Below are positions 16,694 to 25,186 of a stretch of 64,000 nt of DNA, piece by piece. The notes under the pieces were generated by a model. It saw nothing but the letters and a program-made list of their open reading frames with translations, was not told where the DNA came from and searched no databases. A program made the position numbers and the translations under genes. How positions within the stretch are numbered: the first letter of the stretch is position 1; the number at the start of each line of letters is the position of its first letter. The DNA is from Streptomyces sp. ERV7 (GTDB taxonomy: Bacteria; Actinomycetota; Actinomycetes; Streptomycetales; Streptomycetaceae): the NCBI RefSeq assembly GCF_001653515.1, contig NZ_LYOY01000040.1, positions 124,001-188,000 of the forward strand, read 5' to 3'.

Positions 16694-17461
16694 ATGGTGG
16701 AGATCAAGACGGACATACAGATGGACGCGATGCGCGAGGCCGGGCGGGTGGTCGCGCGGGCGCTCGCCGCGGCCCGGGACGCGGCGGGCGTCGGCGTCAG
16801 CCTGCTGGAACTCGATACGGTGGCCCACGAGGTGCTGCGGGCGGCGGGCGCGTCCTCGCCCTTCCTCGGCTACCACCCGGACTTCGCGCCGGTCCCCTTC
16901 CCGGCGGTCGCCTGCGTCTCCGTCAACGACGCCATCGTGCACGGCATCCCGGACACCTACCGGCTGCGCGACGGCGACCTGGTGAGCGTCGACTTCGGGG
17001 CGGTCCTGGACGGCTGGGCCGGGGACTCGGCGATCAGCTTCACGGTCGGCCGGGCGCGGGCCGAGGACGTCCGGCTGGTCTCGACGGCGTACGAGGCGCT
17101 GGAAGCGGGCATCGCGGCGGCGGTCGTGGGCAACCGCATCGGCGACATCGCGCACGCGATCGGCAAGGTGTGCCGGGGCGCGGGCTACGGCATCCCGGAC
17201 GGCTTCGGCGGCCACGGCATCGGCCGCCATATGCACGAGGACCCGGGGGTGCCCAACGAGGGCCGCCCGGGCCGGGGCATGACGCTGCGGCACGGCATGG
17301 TGCTCGCGATCGAGCCGATGCTGATCGCGGACGGCACGGACGACTACTTCCCGGCCCCCGACGGCTGGACCCTGCGCACGGTCACCGGCGTGCGGGCGGC
17401 CCACGCGGAACACACGGTGGCGATAACAGACAAGGGTCCCCGCATCCTCACGCGACCCTGA
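16694..17461 (+). CDS. map: Methionine aminopeptidase, type I
   Basis: This 255-aa pita-bread-fold metallopeptidase removes the initiator Met from nascent proteins. The metal ligands are visible: His in NDAIVHGIPD, Asp in SVDFGAVLDGWAGDSA, His in GHGIGRHMHEDP, and Glu in AIEPM and HAEHTV. Length is normal for type I without an N-terminal extension. Streptomyces carries several map paralogues. This one lies outside the ribosomal-protein operon, so it is probably an accessory copy. Confidence 0.92.
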   Translation: MVEIKTDIQMDAMREAGRVVARALAAARDAAGVGVSLLELDTVAHEVLRAAGASSPFLGYHPDFAPVPFPAVACVSVNDAIVHGIPDTYRLRDGDLVSVDFGAVLDGWAGDSAISFTVGRARAEDVRLVSTAYEALEAGIAAAVVGNRIGDIAHAIGKVCRGAGYGIPDGFGGHGIGRHMHEDPGVPNEGRPGRGMTLRHGMVLAIEPMLIADGTDDYFPAPDGWTLRTVTGVRAAHAEHTVAITDKGPRILTRP

Positions 17462-17476
17462 GCAGGCCGCACCTCT

Positions 17477-17548
17477 CTGGGGGCGCGGGGAACTGCGCGA
17501 CGAGCCACGACGCACCCGCAGCCGAACAACCGCCCCCCAGGGGCGCGG
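17477..17548. repeat. Intergenic GC-rich repeat element of the common Streptomyces type
   Basis: GGGGGCGCGGGGAACTGCGC followed by CCACGACGCACCCGCAGCCG and closed by CGCCCCCCAGGGGCGCGG forms a large imperfect inverted structure (CTGGGGGCG at 17477 against CGCCCCCCAG at 17531). I recognise this wording as a dispersed intergenic element in many Streptomyces genomes, a recollection rather than a search. It lies between map and the DUF4360 gene and could act as a terminator. Confidence 0.55.
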
Positions 17549-17711
17549 CGCACGGCCGAATCCCGCCGCCAAGAACGGGCCACCCTACTCGCCGCGAGAG
17601 CGGCGCACCGTGGCTGGTCCGTACCTGTCCCGGAACGTGACGTTCTGCTGTCATGGTCCCGCCAACCCCCCACAGGAGAACCGGGCTGGCGACATGACCG
17701 AAGGGAGCGTC

Positions 17712-18368
17712 ATGTTCAACGCACTGGCCATCGGCGGCGCATCAGCCGTCCTTCTGGCCGCCCCGCTCAGCGCGTCCGCCCACACCCCCGGCGGCTGGGG
17801 CACCCCACCGCCCGACAAGATCGTGATCGACCTCGTGACCGTCAACGGCTCGGGGTGCCCGGCGAACACCGCGGCCATCGCGGTCTCCCCCGACAACACC
17901 GCGTTCACCGTCACGTACAGCCACTACCTGGCCCAGGTCGGCAAGGGTGCCTCGCCGACCGACATCAGAAAGAACTGCCAGCTCGCGCTGAACGTCCACG
18001 TACCGCAGGGCTTCACCTACGGGATCGCCTCGGCCGACTACCGCGGCTTCGCCCATCTGGAGAAGGGCGCGACCGCGCAGGAGCGGGCCAACTACTACTT
18101 CCAGGGCATGTCGCAGACGGCCTACATCACCCACCCGTTCAAAGGGCCGTTCGAGGACGACTGGCAGACCAACGACACCACCGACGTCGCCGCCATCGTC
18201 TACAAGGCCTGCGGGGAGGAGCGCTATCTGAACATCAACACCGAGCTGCGGGCCGGAGCCGGCACCTCCGACACGGTCAACACCACCAGCTTCATCACGA
18301 TGGACTCGACCGACGCCAGCATCACGACCACGTACCACTTCTCGTGGAAGGTGTGCCCGCCGAAGTAG
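17712..18368 (+). CDS. Secreted DUF4360 protein
   Basis: The predicted protein is 218 aa from ATG 17712 with AAGGGAG 4-5 bp upstream; ATG 17694 is also possible. The signal peptide is FNALAIGGASAVLLAAPLSASA. The mature part carries the DUF4360 pattern: VTVNGSGCPANTAAIAVSPDNTAFTV near the start, KNCQLALNVHVPQGF in the middle, and YHFSWKVC at the end. Four cysteines are consistent with disulfides outside the cell. The function of DUF4360 is unknown. The fold is suspected to be beta-rich and possibly surface-binding. A palindrome GAACGT-G-ACGTTC lies about 70 bp upstream. Confidence 0.85.
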   Translation: MFNALAIGGASAVLLAAPLSASAHTPGGWGTPPPDKIVIDLVTVNGSGCPANTAAIAVSPDNTAFTVTYSHYLAQVGKGASPTDIRKNCQLALNVHVPQGFTYGIASADYRGFAHLEKGATAQERANYYFQGMSQTAYITHPFKGPFEDDWQTNDTTDVAAIVYKACGEERYLNINTELRAGAGTSDTVNTTSFITMDSTDASITTTYHFSWKVCPPK

Positions 18369-18381
18369 CGAGCGCGCACCC

Positions 18382-18409
18382 GGGCCGCCCGGCCCGTGCC
18401 GGGCGGCCC
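18382..18409. terminator. Hairpin terminator between convergent genes
   Basis: GGGCCGCCCGGC, loop CCGT, GCCGGGCGGCCC. A partial second copy of the right arm follows in tandem. It separates the DUF4360 gene from the oppositely directed chitosanase gene. Confidence 0.8.
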
Positions 18410-18430
18410 GTGCCGGGCGGCCCACCGCTG

Positions 18431-19135
18431 TCAGTTGTCGGCGATGAACTGCCTGGCGAGCTCGTCGCCGAGCGAGACCGCCGCGCTGTGGCTCTCGATC
18501 GGCTTCGCCTGCGAGTTCTTGAAGAGGATGTACGTGACGCCGGACTCGGCACCGCCGGTGGCCGGGTCGGGGTTTATCCCGAGCGCCTTGGCGGTGGCGT
18601 AGGACGCCTCACCGATGATCCTGGAGGGGCCGGTGTCGCCGACCACCGCGTACGCGACCTTGCCGTGGTAGACGACGGCGACCACACCACCGCCCTTTAT
18701 CCCGGCCGACGCGTAGTTCCAGATCGAGCTGGAGCTCGGCACGACGACATAGGGCAGCTTCTCGGCGTTCAGGGGCTTGCCGTTGGACTGGTGGAAGGCG
18801 GTGTCGCCCTGGAACCACGGGTCGGTGCCCCGGTTGCAGGCGCTGGTGGTCTGGCCGTCGCAGTCGACGTCGAGGTCGGCCTTCCAGAACACGGCGCCGT
18901 TCTTGCCGCAGACCGGGACGGTCGCGGAGGTCTCGTTGTCGGTCCTGTACTTGCCGCTGGAGATCTGCGCACAGGTCGTCACCTTGGCCAGCAGATCGGC
19001 CGCGCCGACCGAGCCCTCCTCGGCACGGGTGGGGGCGGCGGCGCGGGTCGCGTTCGAGGCGGTGGCGGGCAGGGCCGCGGTGGCGAGCAGGGCGGCACCG
19101 GAGGCGGCGGCGAGGGCGAGCTTTCGCGTACGCAC
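18431..19135 (-). CDS. Secreted GH75 (fungal-type) chitosanase
   Basis: The predicted protein is 234 aa from GTG 19133-19135 with AGGAGGG about 9 bp upstream. A signal peptide (RTRKLALAAASGAALLATAALPATA) precedes the single catalytic domain. GH75 marks are the acidic cluster FWKADLDVDCDGQ (catalytic Asp) and RIIGEASYATAKALGI (catalytic Glu), with conserved Cys pairs and FQGDTAFHQSNGKPL. It should hydrolyse chitosan outside the cell, for use of fungal walls. A palindrome just upstream fits control by a sugar-responsive repressor. Confidence 0.88.
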   Translation of the reverse strand: MRTRKLALAAASGAALLATAALPATASNATRAAAPTRAEEGSVGAADLLAKVTTCAQISSGKYRTDNETSATVPVCGKNGAVFWKADLDVDCDGQTTSACNRGTDPWFQGDTAFHQSNGKPLNAEKLPYVVVPSSSSIWNYASAGIKGGGVVAVVYHGKVAYAVVGDTGPSRIIGEASYATAKALGINPDPATGGAESGVTYILFKNSQAKPIESHSAAVSLGDELARQFIADN

Positions 19136-19151
19136 GTGGGGGGACCCTCCT

Positions 19152-19170
19152 GTTAGGAAAGTTTCCTTAC
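19152..19170. promoter_or_regulatory. Operator palindrome AGGAAA-G-TTTCCT upstream of chitosanase
   Basis: GTTAGGAAAGTTTCCTTAC is centred about 26 bp upstream of the GTG start and abuts the ribosome binding site. Streptomyces chitosanase genes are known to be repressed by the ROK-family protein CsnR at an AT-rich palindrome of this kind. I recall the core as GAAAGTTTC but cannot verify it here. Confidence 0.75.
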
Positions 19171-19232
19171 CTGACTCGAAGCAATCTGCCCCGTTTGCAT
19201 GAGCGCGTCAACTCCGGTCACATCAAATGAAA

Positions 19233-19266
19233 CGCGGCCCCCGTCCCGTGAAGGACGAGGGCCGCG
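19233..19266 (-). terminator. Hairpin downstream of gamma-glutamyltransferase
   Basis: A 14-bp stem with one mismatch (CGCGGCCCCCGTCC / GGACGAGGGCCGCG) and loop CGTGAA lies 39 bp past the stop of the leftward ggt gene. Confidence 0.75.
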
Positions 19267-19305
19267 CCCGCTTCACCCGCCCGGCGGACGGATTCTGACG
19301 AAGTG

Positions 19306-21102
19306 TCACCCAGCTGGGCGCACCACCATCGCCGAGCCGCCGCCGCGCCGGACCTTCTCGGCCGCCGCCACCCAGCGGCCGTCGTCCAGCCGTTCCACTC
19401 CGGTCGCCGCCCCGATCACGGGGTTGAGCGTGAACGCCTGCCCCAGTGCCTCCAGTTGGGCCCGGAGTGGACTGTCGTAGAGCCCGGGTTCCAGCTCGGT
19501 CTTCGCCGCGTTGCGCTGGCTGGCGCGCGGCGCGGCGATGGCGTCGACCAGCGACAGGCCCCGGTCGAGGTGCCCGACGAGCGACTGGAGCACCGTGGTG
19601 ATGATGGTCGCGCCGCCCGGCGAGCCGAGTGCCATCACCGGCCTGCCGCGCCCGTCGAGCACGATCGTCGGCGACATCGAGGAGCGCGGCCGCTTGCCCG
19701 GCCCCGGCAGGTTCGGGTCGTGGACGGCCGGGCTCGCCGGGGCGAACGAGAAGTCGGTGAGCTCGTTGTTCAGCAGGAAGCCCCGGCCGGGGACCGTGAT
19801 GCCGCTGCCGCCGGTCTGCTCGATGGTGAGCGTGTACGAGACGATGTTGCCCCACTTGTCGGCCACCGTCAGATGCGTGGTGTTCTCGCCCTCGTACGTG
19901 GTGGGCGAGGCCTGGCCCAAGGTGGCGCACGGCGCCGGGTGGCGGGGGTCGCCGGGCGCCAGCGGGCTGGTCAGCGCCTTGGTGTCGCTGATGAGGCAGG
20001 CGCGCGAGTCCGCGAACCTCTGCGAGAGCAGGCCCTTGGTCGGTACGTCCTCGAAGGCCGGGTCGCCCACCCAGCGGCCCCGGTCGGCGAACGCCACCCG
20101 GGTCGCCTCGATGTAGTGGTGCAGATACTGGACCTCGGACGCCTTCGACAGGTCGGTGTGCTCCAGGATGTTGAGCGCCTCGCCGACCGTGGTGCCGCCC
20201 GAGGACGAGGGCGCCATGCCGTAGACCTTCAGGCCCCGGTAGTCCACCTTCGTCGGGGCCCGCCGTTCGACCGCGTACGACCGCAGGTCCTTCTCGGTGA
20301 GGTCGCCGGGGCGCGCGACGCGGCGGGAGCCGGGCGCCACCGGGGGCTTGCGGACCGTCCGTACGATGTCGCGACCCAGGTCGCCGCGGTAGACCGCGTC
20401 GACGCCCTTGCGCCCCAACTCCTCGTAGGTGCGCGCGAGATCGGGGTTGGTGAGCTTCGAGCCGACCACCGGGAGCTGTCCGCCCGGCAGGAAGAGCCGG
20501 GCCGTGTCCGGGAAGTCGGCGAACCGCGCCTGGTTGTCGGCGGTCTGCTGGCGGAAGGTGTCGTCGACGGTGAAGCCCTCGCGGGCGATCCGCTCGGCGG
20601 GCCCCAGCAGCCGGCTGAGCGGCTTGGTCCCCCAGGCGTCGACGGCGGCGTCCCAGGTGGCCGGGGTGCCGGGGGTGCCGACGCTGAGTCCGCTGGTCAC
20701 CGCGTCCGGGAACGGGAGCGGCTTGCCGTCCTCCAGGAACAGGGAGGAGGTCGCGGAGTGCGGCGCGGTCTCGCGGCCGTCGATGGTGTGCACGGTGCGG
20801 GACCCGGCGTCGTAGTAGACGAAGAATCCGCCGCCGCCGATGCCCGACGAGTACGGCTCGGTGACGCCGAGGGCGGCGGCCGTGGCGACGGCCGCGTCCA
20901 CCGCGTTGCCGCCGTGCCGGAGCACCTCGATACCGGCGGCGGTGGCGTCCACGTCGACGCTGGCGACGGCGCCGCCGTACCCCACCGCCTCGGGCGTCTT
21001 GGCGGGCGGGGGCGCGGTGCTCGGCGGGGCGGCCGCGACCGAGGTCGCCACGGCCGCGGCGACGGCCAGTAACGAGAGACTGCGGACGGCGGAGCGACGC
21101 AT
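19306..21102 (-). CDS. ggt: Gamma-glutamyltransferase, secreted
   Basis: The predicted protein is 598 aa from ATG 21100 with AGGAGG 6 bp upstream. The signal peptide (RRSAVRSLSLLAVAAAVATSVAA) is followed by the large-subunit region, beginning with GGNAVDAAVATAAALGVTEP and GIGGGGFFVYYD. The autocleavage site GENTTHLTVAD makes the Thr the N-terminal nucleophile of the small subunit. The substrate-binding SSMSPTIVLD and LGSPGGATIITTVLQ motifs follow. It cleaves gamma-glutamyl bonds of glutathione-type or poly-gamma-glutamyl compounds outside the cytoplasm. It stands alone between convergent and divergent neighbours. Confidence 0.93.
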   Translation of the reverse strand: MRRSAVRSLSLLAVAAAVATSVAAAPPSTAPPPAKTPEAVGYGGAVASVDVDATAAGIEVLRHGGNAVDAAVATAAALGVTEPYSSGIGGGGFFVYYDAGSRTVHTIDGRETAPHSATSSLFLEDGKPLPFPDAVTSGLSVGTPGTPATWDAAVDAWGTKPLSRLLGPAERIAREGFTVDDTFRQQTADNQARFADFPDTARLFLPGGQLPVVGSKLTNPDLARTYEELGRKGVDAVYRGDLGRDIVRTVRKPPVAPGSRRVARPGDLTEKDLRSYAVERRAPTKVDYRGLKVYGMAPSSSGGTTVGEALNILEHTDLSKASEVQYLHHYIEATRVAFADRGRWVGDPAFEDVPTKGLLSQRFADSRACLISDTKALTSPLAPGDPRHPAPCATLGQASPTTYEGENTTHLTVADKWGNIVSYTLTIEQTGGSGITVPGRGFLLNNELTDFSFAPASPAVHDPNLPGPGKRPRSSMSPTIVLDGRGRPVMALGSPGGATIITTVLQSLVGHLDRGLSLVDAIAAPRASQRNAAKTELEPGLYDSPLRAQLEALGQAFTLNPVIGAATGVERLDDGRWVAAAEKVRRGGGSAMVVRPAG

Positions 21103-21206
21103 GCGTACCTCCTGGGTGCGAATGTCCGCGCAGCGTAGCGCCGCTCCCGCCGTCGCGTCAGGACCGTCTCGAACACCGCGTCGCACTCCCGCTAACATGC
21201 GCGCCC

Positions 21207-21941
21207 ATGAACGACGACGTACGCAATATCGTCCTTGGCATGGTGGCCGCGGGCATCAGCGCCACGCTGGGCTGGCTCACCCGCACCTACCTCTGGAAGC
21301 GCCGGCTCCGGCGCAAGCAGGGCTTCTTCGGGCTGCCGACCCACTCCGAGTGCCTGCTCGTCGTCAACCGGGACGCGGGCGCGGAGGGGGCGGTGCACCG
21401 GTTCGACGTGTTCGCGCTCCTCGAACTCGCCTCGCTCATCAAGGACTGCGGGGCGCACGCCCGGATCGTCCAGCACGACGCCACCCAGCAGGGCTTCGGC
21501 GTGCGCACCGAGTTCTGTCTCGGCGGCCCCTACTCCAACCGCCGTATGGCCGCGCATCTGTCCGCGCTGCTGCCCGGCGTCACCATGAACGTGGACACCG
21601 AACCGGTCCCGGAGCGGGGCGCGTTCACCATCGGCGGCGAGCAGTACCTGGTGGAGGGCGGGGTCACCGAGTACGTCATACTCGCGCGGGTCACCGCCGG
21701 CCAGGGGCAGCGGCCCGTCTTCCTCTTCTGCGGGCAGCGCGCCATCACCAACCAGGCGGCCACCCGCTATCTCGCCCGCAACCACGAGAAACTGGCCCGC
21801 AAGCACGGCACCGGCACGTTCTGTCTGCTCCTGAAGGTCGTCAACTCCCTCGCGTACGGGCCGGACGTGGTGGAGGTCGTCGCCGATGTCACCCGCGCCG
21901 CCCTCGCCCCGGCCCCGACGGCTCCAGCGGCAGCGACTTGA
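21207..21941 (+). CDS. Membrane-anchored protein of unknown function
   Basis: I do not recognise this 244-aa protein. It starts with one hydrophobic segment (IVLGMVAAGISATLGWL, about residues 8-24) followed by a basic stretch KRRLRRK, so the rest probably faces the cytoplasm. Distinct blocks are ECLLVVNRDAGAEGAVHRFD, TEFCLGGPYSNRRMAAHL and FLFCGQRAITNQAATRYLAR. The GGPxSN and CGxxxxTNxAA patterns suggest an alpha/beta nucleotide- or sugar-binding domain, which is inference. The 3' end overlaps the convergent P450 gene by 53 bp. Confidence 0.75.
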   Translation: MNDDVRNIVLGMVAAGISATLGWLTRTYLWKRRLRRKQGFFGLPTHSECLLVVNRDAGAEGAVHRFDVFALLELASLIKDCGAHARIVQHDATQQGFGVRTEFCLGGPYSNRRMAAHLSALLPGVTMNVDTEPVPERGAFTIGGEQYLVEGGVTEYVILARVTAGQGQRPVFLFCGQRAITNQAATRYLARNHEKLARKHGTGTFCLLLKVVNSLAYGPDVVEVVADVTRAALAPAPTAPAAAT

Positions 21942-23184
21942 TCCCGTTGACGAAGTGGGAGACCAGCCTGCGCGGCGGCCCGGCGAGCGTATAGGGGGGC
22001 AGCAGCCGCAGCGCCTCCTCGTGCAGGACGCGCAGCTGGAGCCGGGCGAAGTGCGCGCCGAGGCAGACGTGCGGGCCGTCGCCGAAGGAGACGTGGGGGT
22101 TGGGCGCGCGGGTGAGGTCCAGGCGGTGGGGGTGCGCGAAGACGCGCTCGTCGTGGTTGGCCGAGGCGTGGAAGACGACGACCTTGTCGCCCGAGCGCAC
22201 CCGCTGCCCCGCCAGGACGGTGTCCGTCACGGCGGTGCGGCGGAAGGTGAGGACGGGCGGGTGCCACCGCAGCAGCTCCTCGACGGCGCTGTCCACGCCC
22301 GCCTCCCCGTCGCGCAGGGCGCGTTGGGCGCCCGGGTCCCCGGCCAGCGCCAGGAAGCCGCCGGGCGCCGCCGCGCGCACGGTGTCGTTGCCCGCCACGG
22401 TCAGCAGGAAGAAGAACATCTCCAGCTCGGCGTCGCCCAGTTCGCCGTGGGCCAGCGCGGTCATGATGTCGTCGGCCGGCTCGCGCCGCTTGTAGGCGGC
22501 GAGCTCCTGGGCATACGCGAACATCTCGCGCAGCATCGCGGGCGAGCGCGGGTTGACCGGCCGCCCGTCGGGGCCGAGCACCGGCGGCTCGTCCGGGTCC
22601 TGGTAGCCGATGACCCGCTCGGTCCATTCGAGCAGCAGCCCCCGGTCGCTGCCGGGTACCCCGAGCAGATCCGCGAGGTTGAGCAGCGCGTAGTCGTCGG
22701 TGACCTCGGTGACCAGGTCGGACACCCCGTCCTCGGCGCCGTCGCGGGCCGCGCCGAGCAGGGTGCGCGCCCGGGTCCGTACCGCCGCCGCGAACCGGTC
22801 GGTGCGGCCGGGTGTGAAGGCGCGGCTCACCAGGCGCCGCAGCCTGCCGTGGTCGTGGTGGCCGCCCCTGCCCGGCCCCGGTGGAGAGCTCGGGGAAGGG
22901 TCCTGGTTGAGCATCATGCGCCGGATGAACGGCAGGTCGTCGGGGTCGGGGTCGCGGATCTGGGTGGCGCCGAGCGCGGAGGAGTAGGTGACCGGGTCCT
23001 TCAGCACCCGTACGACGTCGGCGTGGCGGGTGACCGCCCAGAAGCCGGGTCCGGCGGGCCAGCCGAGGACCTCGTACTCCTCCTGCCAGGCCACCGGGTG
23101 CCGCTCGCGCAGCTCCCGGTAGTCGTCGTGGGGCGGCCCGGCGGCGTACCGGCGCGGGTCGAAGACGTCCGGCAGATCACTCAT
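21889..23184 (-). CDS. Cytochrome P450
   Basis: The predicted protein is 431 aa from ATG 23182. Heme-binding loop FGDGPHVCLGAHFARLQ, K-helix EELLRWHPP (ExxR) and I-helix LTVAGNDTVR are all present, so the enzyme should be active. The overall style (PFIRRMML...RLRRLVSRAFTP) is close to the CYP124/125/linalool-hydroxylase group. The normally short NxDPPxHxRLR segment carries an unusual 12-15 residue Ser/Pro/Gly/His insertion (PSPSSPPGPGRGGHHDHG, about residues 94-111) before RLRR. No ferredoxin gene is adjacent. Substrate unknown. Confidence 0.92.
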   Translation of the reverse strand: MSDLPDVFDPRRYAAGPPHDDYRELRERHPVAWQEEYEVLGWPAGPGFWAVTRHADVVRVLKDPVTYSSALGATQIRDPDPDDLPFIRRMMLNQDPSPSSPPGPGRGGHHDHGRLRRLVSRAFTPGRTDRFAAAVRTRARTLLGAARDGAEDGVSDLVTEVTDDYALLNLADLLGVPGSDRGLLLEWTERVIGYQDPDEPPVLGPDGRPVNPRSPAMLREMFAYAQELAAYKRREPADDIMTALAHGELGDAELEMFFFLLTVAGNDTVRAAAPGGFLALAGDPGAQRALRDGEAGVDSAVEELLRWHPPVLTFRRTAVTDTVLAGQRVRSGDKVVVFHASANHDERVFAHPHRLDLTRAPNPHVSFGDGPHVCLGAHFARLQLRVLHEEALRLLPPYTLAGPPRRLVSHFVNGIKSLPLEPSGPGRGRRG

Positions 23185-23249
23185 CGCACCAAGGTGACGC
23201 CAACGGGCGCCGCCGACAAGACCGCCCGCCGGCAAGCGGAACCCGAGCG

Positions 23250-23732
23250 TCAGAAGGGGCAGCCTGGCAGGTCCAGCCGTCCGTCGGTGCCGAACACCGT
23301 CACCTTGACCGCCTGGCCCTTGGGCACCGCGTGCGCGGCCGTGCACGCCAGCTGCTGGCGGGCGAGCGGCGGGAAGTCCAGCACGGCGCGCTCCAGGCGG
23401 ACCGTCACCTTCTCGCCCTCCCTGCCGATGGCGAGCCCGCCGTAGTAGTTGGGCAGTTCGCTGGTGAGTCCCGCGTCCTTCTCCGCGTCGCTGGGGCCGA
23501 TCAGGAGCCGGATGAGGGAGTCGCCCAGCATCGACTCCTTGTGGCCGCCGGACCGGACCACCGGCAGCAGCCCGCCGGGCCCCTTGAAGTACAGGGTGGT
23601 GGCCTCGTCGCCGGTCGGCACCACCTTGGCGAACGCCGGGTCGCCCACCTCGACCACGTCGGTCGAGCGGATGCCGCACCCGGACGCGAGGAGCAGGGCG
23701 GCGCACAGCGCGGCGATCCGGGTTCCCCTCAT
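23250..23732 (-). CDS. Lipoprotein of a two-component operon (GerMN-like)
   Basis: This 160-aa lipoprotein has lipobox LASGC after a short basic N-terminus. The body (TTLYFKGPGGLLPVVR, DSLIRLLIGPSDAEKDAGLTSELP) resembles GerMN-type domains found in actinobacterial lipoproteins next to sensor kinases. Its start overlaps the stop of the histidine kinase gene (ATGA), so it is the third gene of an RR-HK-lipoprotein operon. By analogy with CseA/LpqB-type proteins it may tune signal sensing by the kinase. Confidence 0.75.
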   Translation of the reverse strand: MRGTRIAALCAALLLASGCGIRSTDVVEVGDPAFAKVVPTGDEATTLYFKGPGGLLPVVRSGGHKESMLGDSLIRLLIGPSDAEKDAGLTSELPNYYGGLAIGREGEKVTVRLERAVLDFPPLARQQLACTAAHAVPKGQAVKVTVFGTDGRLDLPGCPF

Positions 23733-25186
23733 GACGGCGCCTCCTCGCCCGGCGGCCGCAACGGGAGTTCGACGGTGAACACCGCCCCGCCCGAGGGCCC
23801 GTTGGCGGCGCGGACGGTGCCGCCGTGCAGCCGTACGTTCTCCAGGGTGATCGCGAGCCCGAGCCCGCTGCCCGCGGAGCGGGTACGGGCGGCGTCTGCC
23901 TTGTAGAACCGGTCGAAGATGTGCGGCAGCACGGCCGGGGCGATCCCGGGGCCGCCGTCGGACACCTCGGTCACCAGCCGGTCGCCGTCGGCGCGCAGCG
24001 CCACCCGGACCGGCGCGGTGCCGTGCCGCAGCGCGTTGCCGACGAGGTTGGCGACGATGACGTCGAAGCGCCTGGGGTCGAGCATCGCCCGGATCCCCTC
24101 CGGCAGGTCGACGGCCACCTGCTCCTGCCAGCGTCTGCGCTGGAGGGTCTTGGCGATGGTCTCGGCCGCGTCGACCTCGTCGAGGTGGAGCTCGGCGGCC
24201 TTGGCATCGAAGCGGGAGATCTCCATCAGGTCGTCGACGAGGGTGGCGAGCTTGTCCGTCTCGGTCGAGATCAGCCGGACGGCCGCCGCCGTGTCGGGGT
24301 CGAGCCGGGCGGCGTCCTCGTCGAGGACCTCGGTGACGGCGAGCATCCCGGCGAGCGGGGTGCGCAGCTCGTGCGAGACGTCGGAGGCGAATCGGCGGGC
24401 CCTGGCCTCGGCCTTCTGGAGCTCCTCGACGGACCGCTCCAGCGCCTCGGCCGATTCGTTGAACGTCCAGGCCAGATCGGCGAGTTCGTCCGACCCCTTC
24501 ACCTCGATACGGGTGTCCAGGCGCCCCTTGCCCATGCTGCTGGCGGCCCGGCGCAGATCGCGGACCGGCCGCAGCACACTGCGGGCGGCGAGCAGCGCGG
24601 GCACCAGGGCGATGGCGAGCGCGGGCAGCGCGCCGTCCCGGGCGGCGTTGACCATCGCCTGGACGTTCTCCTCCTCGGTGGTCAGCGGCATCACGGCGAA
24701 CACCGTGATCCCGGTGGGCTGCGCGGGCTGTATCCCCTCCACCCCGAGCATCACCGGCATACCCATGGTCAGCCAGGGGCGGCCGTCCTTGACCACCCGC
24801 TGGAAGGAGCCGTGCGCGTTGGCGCGGGCGCGTCGGCGCAGGTCGTCGGTGAGGATGGCCGAGGTGGGCTGGCTGACGTTGGAGGCGCGGAGGGTGCCGT
24901 ACTCGGCGTAGACGTACCAGGGGTGCGGCTTGCCCTGACGGCCCAGGGCGAGGCTGAGTTCACGCAGGGAGGTGCGGGTCATCGGCAGTTTGACCGTCTG
25001 GGCGCCGACCTGGTCGCGCAGCTGGTCGACGGCGGTGTCCTGGGCCTGCTTGAGGATGGCCGAGCGGGCCTCCTGGTAGATGAGGGTGGCGGTGGTGCCC
25101 GCCGCGATCGCGGTGACCAGCAGGAAGGCGGCCACCAGGCGGGCGCGCAGACCGATGCGGCCGAGCCGCTTGAGCGCGCGTATCAC
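23729..25186 (-). CDS. Sensor histidine kinase
   Basis: The predicted protein is 485 aa from GTG 25184-25186, overlapping the response regulator stop. TM1 is at about 10-32 (ARLVAAFLLVTAIAAGTTATL). An extracytoplasmic sensor region of about 130 residues follows, then TM2 (about 170-190) and HAMP (ARSVLRPVRDLRRAASSMG). The H-box is FASDVSHELRTPLAGML with the phosphorylated His, the N-box LVGNALRHG, and G-boxes DGGPGIAP and GSGLGLAIT. It autophosphorylates and passes phosphate to the cognate OmpR-type regulator upstream. The signal is unknown. Confidence 0.93.
   Translation of the reverse strand: MIRALKRLGRIGLRARLVAAFLLVTAIAAGTTATLIYQEARSAILKQAQDTAVDQLRDQVGAQTVKLPMTRTSLRELSLALGRQGKPHPWYVYAEYGTLRASNVSQPTSAILTDDLRRRARANAHGSFQRVVKDGRPWLTMGMPVMLGVEGIQPAQPTGITVFAVMPLTTEEENVQAMVNAARDGALPALAIALVPALLAARSVLRPVRDLRRAASSMGKGRLDTRIEVKGSDELADLAWTFNESAEALERSVEELQKAEARARRFASDVSHELRTPLAGMLAVTEVLDEDAARLDPDTAAAVRLISTETDKLATLVDDLMEISRFDAKAAELHLDEVDAAETIAKTLQRRRWQEQVAVDLPEGIRAMLDPRRFDVIVANLVGNALRHGTAPVRVALRADGDRLVTEVSDGGPGIAPAVLPHIFDRFYKADAARTRSAGSGLGLAITLENVRLHGGTVRAANGPSGGAVFTVELPLRPPGEEAPS

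Noticed and set aside
17633..17645. LexA (SOS) box GAACGT-G-ACGTTC upstream of the DUF4360 gene
   Set aside because: The actinobacterial LexA consensus has a 4-bp centre between GAAC and GTTC; here it is 5 bp. It remains a palindrome of unknown use.
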